Virus record (IMG/VR): IMGVR_UViG_3300043424_000947
Location: 1-49,905 of that record
Strand: one strand, 5' to 3'
Source of the DNA: a virus
DNA: 49,905 nucleotides
Below the pieces are notes generated by a model that made no database searches, had not been told where the DNA came from, and saw only the letters and a program-made list of their open reading frames with translations. Below, piece by piece: positions 27,301-36,414 of this stretch (position 1 is its first letter; every line of letters begins with the position of its first letter). Made by a program: the position numbers and the translations under genes.

Positions 27301-27783
27301 ATGGGAGATTTGCTAGCAAAGTCAATTTCAAAATCTGAAGCCATAAAAGAATTCAAAAACATAGCCGAGGAAATTGTTGAACACATATTGAAATTATTTA
27401 TTTATCAGAATTCACCCATGTCTAATAAATGGAAAAACGAAATTGCAAATTATCTTCAACAAAGTGGCTCTATTACTGTAAATCCAAGCAATGGTAAATT
27501 AAACCAAAGTGTTTATTTTAAGGCTATGTTTGCTTATGTAGAAACAGATATTGACATGAGCAATAAATACAAAGTAACAGTGTGCAAGTTTCAATTAAAC
27601 GCTATAAGACATGATATTAAAAATATTGAAGAACCTATTCCTTATATTTTTTTTATTAAATATGTAGATAATATCATCACAACTCTCAAAGAAATATCGT
27701 TTTATTTGTCACTAAATATAACTGTTTGTGATAATGAAATAATTTTAATACTCAATAAAAATTTGCCTTATGATATATCTTGA
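27301..27783 (+). CDS. hypothetical protein
   Basis: 160 residues, no recognised family, signal peptide or membrane helix. The N-terminal part is helical and basic; the C-terminal part is strand-rich and hydrophobic (YIFFIKYVDNIITTLKEISF). It lies 83 bases after the sigma factor gene in the same direction and ends before a hairpin at 27800-27858. Start at the ATG at 27301. Confidence 0.6.
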   Translation: MGDLLAKSISKSEAIKEFKNIAEEIVEHILKLFIYQNSPMSNKWKNEIANYLQQSGSITVNPSNGKLNQSVYFKAMFAYVETDIDMSNKYKVTVCKFQLNAIRHDIKNIEEPIPYIFFIKYVDNIITTLKEISFYLSLNITVCDNEIILILNKNLPYDIS

Positions 27784-27799
27784 AGTTTTTTGTTTTAAA

Positions 27800-27858
27800 T
27801 ATTAGGTACAAAGTACAAATAAGTGGAATACTTAATACTTTATACCTTGTACCTAATA
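27800..27858. terminator. inverted repeat between convergent genes
   Basis: Arms TATTAGGTACAAAGTA (27800-27815) and TACCTTGTACCTAATA (27843-27858) pair at 15 of 16 positions. The repeat lies between the convergent 160-residue protein gene and the transglutaminase-like gene and may stop transcription from both sides. It belongs to the GTAC-rich repeat family seen at 2995-3060. Confidence 0.55.
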
Positions 27859-27883
27859 CTTCCTACCAAATACTTTAAAAAAA

Positions 27884-29134
27884 TCAACTATTCGGTGAAT
27901 TATAATACAGAATCCCATGTGAAGTAATTGAATTTTCTGGGTTATAGTAAATGATTATATCACCACCTTGGGGTCTGTAATTTAGGGTAAAAGTTGTGCC
28001 ATTTTTAGTAAAATCAATTTTATTTCCATTTTCTAATAAGTACATTTTTTCAACATCATTAATACTAAATTCAAACCTGTATGATTTACCAATTTGTAAG
28101 TTATTTTCAAATGGGAAATCAGCATAGTTGAATTGATGTGGAAATTTGTAAGTGTAGCACATGCTACTTATATTTCTATTTGTTAATGAGTTAAATAGAT
28201 GTTGAGAATTAACTTTTAAGTTAAAAATGCTAACATTTACATAAGGCATATTTTCAAAAACTTCTTTGGCAATAGGCGATTCAAGGCATTGATATTCATT
28301 GTTTTCAGGTAAATGACTAAGAATAAACTCTTCTGGTTTGGTATTGAACCAATAGGTGTCATATTCTTGAAAAGTTACCAATTTCCCGTTATCATTTTTA
28401 CCATAACCTGAACCCCAAGTAGCATCCATTAATAACCATTTTTGGTTAATTTTTATGGCGTTCCAAGCATGGTTCGATTCATTTATTCTTGTTCCTTCCT
28501 GATATCCATACCCTTTTGAATACCCATGTACTTCAATTATTTCAAGTCCCATAGCTTTACCAATGGCTACAGCCAATGTGCTATAACCTGCACAAACCCC
28601 AGTTTTAGATTTAAAAACAGCTTCTGCACTTTGGTTTGTTTCATCGGTTGAATTGTTGTTATAATTGTAATCGTCGTAACGAATATTGTGCGTTAACCAA
28701 GCATATAATAAAAGTGATTTGTCGTATTCTGAATTTGATTTTTCGTTAATGCAATCGGCTAATTCATTTATTGAAGTAATTTGATCATTATCAAAACCTT
28801 TAACCAATGAATCTATGCCTAAATAGTTGGATTTAATAGTTTTGGGGTATTGAATACTATTTTCAATTTCATTTCCTGCTGAATCTATGATTTGTTGTTC
28901 ATAACTTTCATTAATGACAAAATCATTGTTTTCAAAGGTTGGGCTTTCCTCAAAATTATCTGTTGAATGAGACTTATTTCTTGCAGAAGCCAATAATTCT
29001 TTTCCCCATTTTTCAATCAATGATGGCAAATCGGCAATGTAATTATTTACTTTGTGTTTAAATTTTGGATTTTCACTGTAGAAATACACAAACAAAATAA
29101 CCGAAATGATTAGTAGAATATGTCTAGTTTTCAT
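27884..29134 (-). CDS. membrane-anchored transglutaminase-like cysteine protease-fold protein
   Basis: 416 residues. An N-terminal helix (HILLIISVILFVYFY) anchors or exports the protein. The transglutaminase-like core has the full triad: C181 in GVCAGYSTLA, H222 in NESNHAWNAI and D237 in LLMDATWGSG. A C-terminal beta-rich region (about 300-416) follows. Such domains in bacteria act as peptidases or amide-forming enzymes outside the membrane. It follows the nucleotidyltransferase gene by 3 bases, so the two form a transcription unit. Confidence 0.88.
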   Translation of the reverse strand: MKTRHILLIISVILFVYFYSENPKFKHKVNNYIADLPSLIEKWGKELLASARNKSHSTDNFEESPTFENNDFVINESYEQQIIDSAGNEIENSIQYPKTIKSNYLGIDSLVKGFDNDQITSINELADCINEKSNSEYDKSLLLYAWLTHNIRYDDYNYNNNSTDETNQSAEAVFKSKTGVCAGYSTLAVAIGKAMGLEIIEVHGYSKGYGYQEGTRINESNHAWNAIKINQKWLLMDATWGSGYGKNDNGKLVTFQEYDTYWFNTKPEEFILSHLPENNEYQCLESPIAKEVFENMPYVNVSIFNLKVNSQHLFNSLTNRNISSMCYTYKFPHQFNYADFPFENNLQIGKSYRFEFSINDVEKMYLLENGNKIDFTKNGTTFTLNYRPQGGDIIIYYNPENSITSHGILYYNSPNS

Positions 29135-29137
29135 GGC

Positions 29138-29749
29138 TTAAATGCTTTTAAATGAGTTAATAAAGTTGGTTATAGTATTACAGTCAATGTTGTATTTTTT
29201 TTGCTCCTTTAAGTACATGTTGAGCTTTACTTTGTCTAATTTATTTTGTTGAATCAGTGCAATTGCATCATCTAAGTCTTTGTTTCTACCGAGTAATATT
29301 TTTTGAATTATTAAAAGTTCGATAGCAATAACCTTGCATTCTACATTGCCAATAATGGTAGTTTGGTATTCCGATACTATTAATTTGTGTAGAGGGTGTG
29401 GAATTGATTTTTTGTTTAAAATATCAATATTAAATTCAGGAATTGTAATGCCAATAGTTTGATTATTAAAATCTAGTAAATTTTGATAGGCTAAATTATT
29501 GAATTCTAAAATAGGAGTGAGGCTTTCAAAATTATTGAATAAATAATCTAAATCTGGAGTTAAATCTCTACCTGATTGTAAATGATTAACCACCGCAGTA
29601 CCTCCAATCAATATGGCATTTTTCAGATTGTTGTTTATCCAAATAATGCCATTTTGCATTTTTGTTATATCATCTGAGCTTAATAACTGTATTTTATGAT
29701 ACAAGTTAGTTGAACTGAATGCTGTAGGATTATTGAGATTTACTATCAT
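29138..29749 (-). CDS. nucleotidyltransferase, AbiEii/type IV toxin-like
   Basis: 203 residues from the ATG at 29749. A longer frame from a TTG at 29824 would begin inside the terminator hairpin at 29807-29847 and is rejected. The nucleotidyltransferase-fold motif AILIGGTAVVNHL is followed by GRDLTPDLDYLF with the metal-binding Asp pair, and FNIDIL gives the third acidic position. AbiEii-type toxins transfer nucleotides to tRNA or protein. No antitoxin-like gene is adjacent, and the only antitoxin trace is the fragment at 8017-8115. It may thus be a stand-alone enzyme. Confidence 0.75.
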   Translation of the reverse strand: MIVNLNNPTAFSSTNLYHKIQLLSSDDITKMQNGIIWINNNLKNAILIGGTAVVNHLQSGRDLTPDLDYLFNNFESLTPILEFNNLAYQNLLDFNNQTIGITIPEFNIDILNKKSIPHPLHKLIVSEYQTTIIGNVECKVIAIELLIIQKILLGRNKDLDDAIALIQQNKLDKVKLNMYLKEQKKYNIDCNTITNFINSFKSI

Positions 29750-29806
29750 ATCTTTTGATTTTATAATAGTAGCACTCTTAAAAAGTGTAAAAGGTTGGGA
29801 GGGAAT

Positions 29807-29847
29807 TAAAAAAAAGTCAGGCAAATAATTTAATTTATTGCCTGACT
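29807..29847 (-). terminator. Rho-independent terminator of the helicase gene
   Basis: Perfect 10-base arms AGTCAGGCAA (29815-29824) and TTGCCTGACT (29838-29847) are followed on the minus strand by a run of T (complement of the A tract at 29808-29815). It starts 12 bases after the giant helicase stop codon. Confidence 0.88.
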
Positions 29848-29858
29848 AAATCTATTCA

Positions 29859-32800
29859 TTAAGCCGCCTCACCAACCAAAATCTCCAACCCTTCAATTCT
29901 CAAAGCAAGATTTTCATTTTTAGGGTCATCCAAAAGCATTTCTTTTAAACCTTCCAGTCTTAATTCAAGCATTTCTTTAGAAGGTTTCCTTTTGGGTTTT
30001 GAGTTAGCTTTTTCTTTGATAATTGGTTTAACTTCTTCATTAATTGGCTCAGTTTTTTCAATTACAACTTGTTCAACCACTTCCTCTATAACCACCAACT
30101 TATCCGCTTTTTTCATTTTAAATTCCATATAATGATTGAGATTGGCAAATTCTTCAACCCTTTCATTAATGGTTTTTAACTGTTTCAAATAAGCTTCTCG
30201 TTGAACTTGATTCGTTTTAGAAAGCTCGTCTAATTTGGCAGGAAGTTCAGCGATTTCTTTATATAAGTCGTTGATTTTGTTTTTCTTTTCCTCTACAATA
30301 TCATTCAATTGATTCAAACTTAAATTCATTGATTCCAAGGTTTCAACACCTTTGATGAAATCTGATTTTACAGCCCTCCAAGATGAAATCATATCTTGTA
30401 ACACATAATAACCAAGGTTATTTACCTCAGTAATTACATTGTCTTTTAGCTTCTGCATTACTAATACCAACCTACGATTGATACGCTCAATGTAGTTTGG
30501 ATTGTAATTATTTACCTCAAATTGTTCAGCAATATATGCTTCATTTTCAGGGTTGAATTTGCTTTTATATTCAGTTTCTTTGCCTTTAGTTTTGGCTTGT
30601 TGTTTGGCTTCCCATTCTTGTTTGGCTTTGGCATCTTCAAGCTCGTCTTGCTCTTTTAAGTAAGTTGCATATTTGATATTAAAATCATTTACACTTGCCA
30701 CAATTTTAGGGTGTAGATTGCCAAAAACTGTATTTGCTTCTTGCAAACCAGTCAAACGGTTTAACTCATTTTTGATAACTGCAATTTCAAGTTCCTTTTC
30801 CTTATTGAAACGCTTGATTTGTAGTTTTGCTTTTACCCTTGGGTCGGTAATCAAATTCTCTTTGATTTCCTCTGGGTTCACATCGTCCAAATCCAATTGT
30901 GATTTTTTAGAGTTTCTATCAAGCAACTCTTTCAATCGTTTGGTTTTCTCTTGTAGCTTTTGGAAAATGAAAACATCCGATGTATCAGCCATCAAAATAT
31001 TTACAATCCTCACATAAGCAAATTGATTTCCTTGTCGCCAAATTCGACCCTTAACTTGGTTGTAATCCGTTGGATTCCAGTCGGGAATTAAAATATATAG
31101 AACTGTACTTTTATTTTGCAAGTCAATTCCTTCTTTGATAGTGCCTGAACCAATAATAATTTTAACCTCACCAGCAAGGAAGCGTTCTTTGATAGATTCT
31201 TTTTTCTCTTTGGTAATTTCTCCATAAACAAGCTCAACTTCATTTGGCTTATAACCAATTTCTTTCACAAGATATTCCTTCATTAAATGGAAATATCTTG
31301 TGCCAGCATTCATGTAAATTACTTGTCCTGATACTTCTTCTTTGCGTGTTTCGTGGTATTCTTTTACCGTTCTGATACACTTCATCAAATACTCCAACTT
31401 CGGACTTTCATTGATGTATTCAAGGTAAGTCGGACAAGGTAAATCATTACAAGCGAACAGATACGGTGATACAGCAAGTAGTTTTTGAAAACTCAATGCA
31501 CGAAGTATTCTTGTTGCATCCGCTTCATCGTCAGCATCATCCAATTTCTGCATATCATGCAAATACTCACTTGTGTAAGTACACATATTTTCATTCTCCA
31601 ATGCACCTTGACAAACATCTACCAAAGTAAACTTTTCATCATTTAAGTATTGTTGAATTTTGCTCATGTACATTCTCTGCAAAGCATTCATTTGAAGGAA
31701 TGTTTCTGCACCTCCCCATTTTTTATCTTTACTTAAATCAGGAATTGAAATTGCTTCAGGACGAATCACCATTGCATCTTCACCAGTTTTGTAGTCGATA
31801 ATGTCGTAAATCATTTGTCTTAATTCTGGCAAATGTCTAAAACCAACAACCACAGGTTTCACCTCAGGTAAGTTCTTGGCATTGATTACAATTTGATTTT
31901 CTTCCTTGATGAAAGTATCAAAAAATGATTTTAAACTATCTTTTCCTGTATCAACCAAACGCTGATAATTGGTTAAGGCAAGCATAGAGAAAACTTCCAA
32001 TGGTGAATTGGTAAAAGGCGTAGCGGTTAACATTAAATTACAACCTTTTGCCACTTTTTGAATGTATTGAGATAAACAAAACGCATGAATCCCTTGGTTA
32101 CTTGGCTGACCAGAATCAAGATTATATCGGGCTGTTTCCCTTTTTACATAACCAGATTTATCCAATCCAGCATCATTGCCTTTAATGACATCTCCAGCTA
32201 CTCTAGTAAATGATTTCTTCATGTTGTGGGCTTCATCAATTACAAGCATGTCCACTTTCATGTCATCAATCATTAACCTGGCATCACGCATTGATGTACC
32301 AATACATTCATCAATCTTTTTCACCAATTGTGCTTCTTCTTTGGGTTTTAATTCACCTTGTGAAAGCACAGTATAAAGTCCATCTCTCAACACAGAACGG
32401 GAATTATCATTCAAGCCAATTCTCACCATTCCTGTATAATTCACCAAAATGATTGTGTTTTCTGGAATAGGTTTAATAGCTCCAAGATTGTAAATGGCAA
32501 TATTAATTTCTGATTCAATTTCGACTTTGGTATCAACAATACCTTTCCAAATAATTTTAGCATCTAGCTTTTTAACTTTCTCAATTTTAAGACTTTTGTA
32601 CTTTGTAATGAGGTCAGGATATAATAGTTTATTATCTGAAAGTTTGTAGAGAATTGCCACAAGTTTATCACAAAGTTCATCGAAATGTTCTGCGAAGTAT
32701 TCTTGCATTCCAAGTAATCTTGCTAACTCTTTTTTAGAGAGAATTAAATCATTTATTAAAGCTTTTTCAGGTTCAGAATAATCACGTATTTCATTGAAAG

Positions 32801-34298
32801 TGATTTCAGTATTTAGATTCCCCCAAGCCAAAAGATTGACATTAGGCACAGCTCCGTAAATCCAAAATCCGTCTTTATCATAACCACCGCTGATTTCCAT
32901 AATCCACTTTTTATAAGTAGCATCAGGAACAACCACCAAAGCACGTTTAGCATCGCCCATTGCAAAAGCATTGGCAATACAAGCGATAGAAGTAATGGTT
33001 TTACCGACTCCAACATCGTAGCCCAACATGGCAGATTTTTTCACTTGTCGGTAAGCAACACCATTTCTTTGAGTAGTAGTAAGTAACAATGGGTCACCAC
33101 CTTTAAAGACTTGTGAAAACTCGAATGTAACAGGGATTTTGTTCCAATCGGTTTCTACTACACCATTGAATTTTCTATTCCATTCCGCATTGATAATTTG
33201 AATATCATGTTCATGTAATTCTTCTTCAAGGAACTTGGTAAACAAGCGGTCACCTTCATTTTTGGCTTTTTGTTTACGGTCTTCAATAAGTTCTTTTTGC
33301 TTTTCTTCGGCAATGCTACGCTTTTCAATTTCAGACAAAAGTAAACGTTTGTTTTCAACGTATTTCAGCACATCTTCTTTGCTGAATGAGCCAGTAAATT
33401 CACGTTCTTGCAAACGTCTTAAAAACAGTAAAAATACTTCGTACAAACTAGTTGCACCATTGAAAAATAGTTTACTACCTTCTCGAAGTTTGGTAATCAA
33501 ATATGTTTTACAAAACTCATTATGAGGGACTAAATAGATTTTATCATCAGGATTAACAGCATCAATACGTTTTGCAACAGGCAATACTTTTTGTAATTCT
33601 GCAATTTGATAATTTAATTGTGAATCAGAAATCTTCGTACTTTCATTGGGGTTTTTCTGTAAAACTAATCTTGCAACAGAATCCAATGTTTTAGCCACAT
33701 CACCAGACAAATACAAATAACGATAAGCCAATTTAATGTTGTTTGGATTAGAAACATCGTACATCAACAAACCTTTGGCAATCAATTCATCTGGAGTAGA
33801 TTTTGGTTCAAAATATTGGTTTAGAATATGTTTTGGAAACACATACAACCAAGCATCTAATTCGTCTTGGGTGATTTGTTTATTGTAAAGCTCATAGATT
33901 TCTTTGTAACCCGATACCAAATCTTTGGGATTACCTTTCACCAACGTTTTCATAGACTTTTCAAACTTCTTTTTGGTAGAAGCTTTGTCTGTGATGGTGT
34001 TTAGGATGATTTGTTCAGGTTTGATAGTTGGTGTTTCTTCAACTTTTTGAGTATTTTTTTCAACTACTTTTGGTTGAATAATAGGTTCGGTTTCTTCTTT
34101 TTTCTCTTCACCAAGTGAAGTTGGAAACTTGGATTCTAAAGCTTTGATAAGGGTATTTAATGAAGCCTGATTTTCGGAATCAATGCTAGAAAAATTGGAG
34201 GTTGCTATAACTAGATTATCGTATAAGTCTTTGATTTTAGAGTTTTCAACTTTAGACCAGTTTACTAATCCTTGGAAAATGATGTCTTGCGTTTTCAT
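29859..34298 (-). CDS. giant SNF2-like superfamily 2 helicase
   Basis: 1479 residues from the ATG at 34298; a TTG 30 bases upstream could add ten. The helicase core runs from about 410 to 1120. Motif I is GYDVGVGKT (~425), motif II is VIDEAH (~686), motif III is MLTATPF, and motif VI is GRIWRQGNQ (~1085), typical of SNF2/DEAH helicases with a Q-rich end. The N-terminal ~370 residues are of unknown fold; the C-terminal ~350 are strongly coiled-coil. Bacteroidota mobile elements often carry a huge methylase-helicase fusion. No methylase motif (DPPY/NPPY) is visible here. It is likely an element-encoded replication, transfer or anti-defence helicase. Confidence 0.85.
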   Translation of the reverse strand: MKTQDIIFQGLVNWSKVENSKIKDLYDNLVIATSNFSSIDSENQASLNTLIKALESKFPTSLGEEKKEETEPIIQPKVVEKNTQKVEETPTIKPEQIILNTITDKASTKKKFEKSMKTLVKGNPKDLVSGYKEIYELYNKQITQDELDAWLYVFPKHILNQYFEPKSTPDELIAKGLLMYDVSNPNNIKLAYRYLYLSGDVAKTLDSVARLVLQKNPNESTKISDSQLNYQIAELQKVLPVAKRIDAVNPDDKIYLVPHNEFCKTYLITKLREGSKLFFNGATSLYEVFLLFLRRLQEREFTGSFSKEDVLKYVENKRLLLSEIEKRSIAEEKQKELIEDRKQKAKNEGDRLFTKFLEEELHEHDIQIINAEWNRKFNGVVETDWNKIPVTFEFSQVFKGGDPLLLTTTQRNGVAYRQVKKSAMLGYDVGVGKTITSIACIANAFAMGDAKRALVVVPDATYKKWIMEISGGYDKDGFWIYGAVPNVNLLAWGNLNTEITFNEIRDYSEPEKALINDLILSKKELARLLGMQEYFAEHFDELCDKLVAILYKLSDNKLLYPDLITKYKSLKIEKVKKLDAKIIWKGIVDTKVEIESEINIAIYNLGAIKPIPENTIILVNYTGMVRIGLNDNSRSVLRDGLYTVLSQGELKPKEEAQLVKKIDECIGTSMRDARLMIDDMKVDMLVIDEAHNMKKSFTRVAGDVIKGNDAGLDKSGYVKRETARYNLDSGQPSNQGIHAFCLSQYIQKVAKGCNLMLTATPFTNSPLEVFSMLALTNYQRLVDTGKDSLKSFFDTFIKEENQIVINAKNLPEVKPVVVGFRHLPELRQMIYDIIDYKTGEDAMVIRPEAISIPDLSKDKKWGGAETFLQMNALQRMYMSKIQQYLNDEKFTLVDVCQGALENENMCTYTSEYLHDMQKLDDADDEADATRILRALSFQKLLAVSPYLFACNDLPCPTYLEYINESPKLEYLMKCIRTVKEYHETRKEEVSGQVIYMNAGTRYFHLMKEYLVKEIGYKPNEVELVYGEITKEKKESIKERFLAGEVKIIIGSGTIKEGIDLQNKSTVLYILIPDWNPTDYNQVKGRIWRQGNQFAYVRIVNILMADTSDVFIFQKLQEKTKRLKELLDRNSKKSQLDLDDVNPEEIKENLITDPRVKAKLQIKRFNKEKELEIAVIKNELNRLTGLQEANTVFGNLHPKIVASVNDFNIKYATYLKEQDELEDAKAKQEWEAKQQAKTKGKETEYKSKFNPENEAYIAEQFEVNNYNPNYIERINRRLVLVMQKLKDNVITEVNNLGYYVLQDMISSWRAVKSDFIKGVETLESMNLSLNQLNDIVEEKKNKINDLYKEIAELPAKLDELSKTNQVQREAYLKQLKTINERVEEFANLNHYMEFKMKKADKLVVIEEVVEQVVIEKTEPINEEVKPIIKEKANSKPKRKPSKEMLELRLEGLKEMLLDDPKNENLALRIEGLEILVGEAA

Positions 34299-34349
34299 AG
34301 TACTTGCAGATATGTAATTTTTCTGCAAGTACTGTTAATTTGTAGGCAT

Positions 34350-34375
34350 TGGGAGTGAATTTTACTGTTATGGGG
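34350..34375 (-). promoter_or_regulatory. shared upstream element, copy 2
   Basis: TTGGGAGTGAATTTTACTGT then TATGGGG matches the 6534-6559 element. Its core TTTTACTGTTATGGGG (34360-34375) lies 62 bases from the helicase ATG, against 64 bases at the other locus. TGTAGGCATT directly before it (34341-34350) is also found at 3541-3550. Confidence 0.5.
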
Positions 34376-34504
34376 GGATTTTTAGTAATTAAATATCAGG
34401 TTTAAAGACCTGTTTTAATTATCTAAAAAAAACGAAAATTAGAAATCATTGAAATTAAATAATTATCTCAAACAATTATTTATTCTCATTTGTGTTAAAT
34501 TTTA

Positions 34505-34945
34505 TTAAACTTGTTCCAATGGTGAAACCCAATATTGCATAATATTAGGGTAAATGTCAGAAAGGGAATCAACAAAACTGCCAGTAAATGTTGCTCTAAT
34601 TCTTAGCTTTGAATCATTTGTAATTCTATCTCCATCTAAGTTAATTGAAGTGTCCCAGCTAAACGTAGGAAAATCATCTCCTTTTAGTTCATTATTTTTC
34701 CAATGCAACAATTGAAGATTTCTAATATTGTCGTCACCTCCTTTGCTTAAAGGAAACATGTGGTCAATGGTCCATCCGAATTCTGTTTGATTACCATATT
34801 CACTTTTTTTAATTATAGCTCCAAGGTCGTCAATTCGATATTCATCAGGGTCAAGATTTATAGGGCTTTTATATTTTGATTGAAGAAGTTTGATATTATT
34901 TACTTCTCTAAGATTTTCCCAAAGTGTATTTATTTTTTCTTTCAT
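34505..34945 (-). CDS. HNH endonuclease
   Basis: 146 residues. The HNH core is TIDHMFPLSKGGDDNIRNLQ followed by LLHWKNNELKGD: D61-H62, N76 and H81/N85 fit the metal-binding and catalytic pattern. The zinc-knuckle Cys pairs of many HNH proteins are absent. An N-terminal RIDDLGAIIKKSEYG segment is usual for this small stand-alone type. Its role may be restriction, recombination or homing; there is no partner gene. It sits alone between non-coding spacers of about 160-200 bases. Confidence 0.85.
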   Translation of the reverse strand: MKEKINTLWENLREVNNIKLLQSKYKSPINLDPDEYRIDDLGAIIKKSEYGNQTEFGWTIDHMFPLSKGGDDNIRNLQLLHWKNNELKGDDFPTFSWDTSINLDGDRITNDSKLRIRATFTGSFVDSLSDIYPNIMQYWVSPLEQV

Positions 34946-35107
34946 AAATAAATATTAAATAACTTTTTTGTAAAGTTAACATATAAAATAATAGATTTCA
35001 AAGTTGTAAGTCATTACCTAATTTAAACCTTAATCTTTGTCATACTTTTAGCTTAAGAAAATATAGGTTATTTACGTAAAAAAGCATTATAAAATATAAT
35101 GTATATT

Positions 35108-35830
35108 TCAAAACAACCTCATCTCCAACTCACTATACAGAAACTTACTTCTAACTTCTTCAACATTAGAATTTGCACCTTTGGTTGAGATAAGTTTAGA
35201 AATTGTATAAGCCTCTATCAAATTTTCATCAAAAGGTTTAGCAAATGAAAGTATTTCATTTTGAGTAAGAGAATTATTTAACCAAAGTGATTCATTTTCA
35301 GGTGTTAAAATCACAGGCATACGTTTACCTTCATTATGAATACGAGCCATTAATGGGTTTGCTTCACATGTAAGTATTGAAAAAGATTGTATAAAATCGC
35401 CTGTTTGTGGGTTTTTCCAAGTATCATAAATGCCTGCCATTGCAAATGGCTCATTGTCAATTAAATGGATGTAATGAGGGTATTTCTGTTTGTTAAATGT
35501 CATCCATTCATAAAATCCATCACTCAAAACCAAACACCTATTTGATTGAATCGCTGTTTTAAATGAAGGTAATTCAAAAGCTGTTTCTGAACGTGCGTTC
35601 AAGGTTTTAGACCTATACTCATTTATTTTTGTGCTATCCTTCACCCAATTAGGTATCAAACCCCACGACATTGAATCGATTACTCCTGGTGTAGTTATTA
35701 CCGACCATTTAGGAAAATCAAATCCATTGGCATGAAAAATTGGCTTATAAACATATTTGTTTTTCAACTCAGCTTTAAAACGATTTTCAAGTTTTTTGGC
35801 TTCGGTGGTGAGTGAATTATGAAAACACAT
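35108..35830 (-). CDS. SRAP domain protein (HMCES/YedK family)
   Basis: 240 residues, a normal SRAP length. Catalytic Cys2 follows the initiator Met (MCFHNS). Other active-site residues are N78 (LNARSETA), E108 (SDGFYEW) and H165 (HNEGKRMP). SRAP proteins form a covalent thiazolidine link with abasic sites in single-stranded DNA and protect them. They are often near translesion polymerase genes in bacteria; here a umuC fragment sits 3 bases upstream. Start at the ATG at 35830. Confidence 0.93.
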   Translation of the reverse strand: MCFHNSLTTEAKKLENRFKAELKNKYVYKPIFHANGFDFPKWSVITTPGVIDSMSWGLIPNWVKDSTKINEYRSKTLNARSETAFELPSFKTAIQSNRCLVLSDGFYEWMTFNKQKYPHYIHLIDNEPFAMAGIYDTWKNPQTGDFIQSFSILTCEANPLMARIHNEGKRMPVILTPENESLWLNNSLTQNEILSFAKPFDENLIEAYTISKLISTKGANSNVEEVRSKFLYSELEMRLF

Positions 35831-35833
35831 ATT

Positions 35834-35962
35834 CTAAATTTTTATCGTTAAAAGTTCATCAAAACGAGTGGTATAACGTGGCGAAAGCTTTTCTTGTTTC
35901 ATTTTCCATTGTTTACCCAAACCCTGTGCAGCCAAACGAATAACAACCAATAAGGCTATTAA
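35834..35962 (-). pseudogene. umuC (Y-family polymerase) C-terminal remnant
   Basis: The minus-strand frame ending at a TAG at 35834-35836 reads VIRLAAQGLGKQWKMKQEKL and SPRYTTRFDELLTIKI. This is the C-terminal DUF4113 tail of UmuC-type translesion polymerases (compare the SPRYTTRW pattern). An in-frame TGA at 35963-35965 precedes it and the polymerase core is absent. So a umu operon was partly deleted, leaving the tail joined to the intact SRAP gene. A 37-codon frame from an ATG at 36026 overlaps it in another phase and is probably not real at its 3' end. Confidence 0.82.
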
Positions 35963-36085
35963 TCAACTCTTCATGTGTTTCTACTATTAAACACAAATCA
36001 TTTCCTAATAAATCTAAATTTTCCATTTTCTTAATTCTTTTAGTTCGTTTGAATATTTAATCAACTCTGCTTTATCAAAATCACT

Positions 36086-36265
36086 TTAACTATTTTTCAT
36101 AAATCGTTTAATTTTAACTCTATTCCCATTTGGCAAAACGAACAATGAATCATTTGATTCTGAATCAAAAACCACATAAGGAAGTCCCTTAGCGTGTTTT
36201 TCTTCTTGAACACGTTTTATTGCTACATTACCAGCATCTATAATTTTATTAAATATGTCGCTCAT
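36086..36265 (-). CDS. small hypothetical protein (59 residues)
   Basis: The start is taken as the ATG at 36265 (MSDIFNKIIDAGNVAIKRVQ), 2 bases after the stop of the preceding 48-codon frame. A longer reading from a TTG at 36418 would run out of phase through a conserved frame and is rejected. The protein ends YVVFDSESNDSLFVLPNGNR then VKIKRFMKNS, a compact strand-rich tail. No family is recognised. It is third in a run of small genes made by tandem duplication. Confidence 0.55.
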   Translation of the reverse strand: MSDIFNKIIDAGNVAIKRVQEEKHAKGLPYVVFDSESNDSLFVLPNGNRVKIKRFMKNS

Positions 36266-36267
36266 TT

Positions 36268-36414
36268 TCAATTTTTTATGTTGAGTTTCATTTTCAACCA
36301 TTCCGACGCCTTTTTCATGTCTAGCCTTAATGATTCCTTTTCTTCTTCCGTTAAAGGTATAGAGCCATTTAAGATATTGTACCTCTCTTTTGGGAATTGT
36401 GTTTCTTCGGTCAG
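36268..36414 (-). CDS. 48-codon frame B2, in phase after the stop of A2
   Basis: It begins with CTG directly after the TGA that ends A2 (36415-36417), in the same frame, and ends at a TGA at 36268-36270. The translation (LTEETQFPKERYNILNGSIP and a SEWLKM end) matches B1 at most positions, and many base differences are silent in this frame, so the frame is coding or was until recently. There is no ATG or GTG near its start. Readthrough of the A2 stop, or a CTG start, is required. Confidence 0.5.
   Translation of the reverse strand: MTEETQFPKERYNILNGSIPLTEEEKESLRLDMKKASEWLKMKLNIKN

Noticed and set aside
29750-29824. N-terminal extension of the nucleotidyltransferase from a TTG
   Set aside because: It would start inside the terminator hairpin of the helicase gene; the ATG at 29749 is better.
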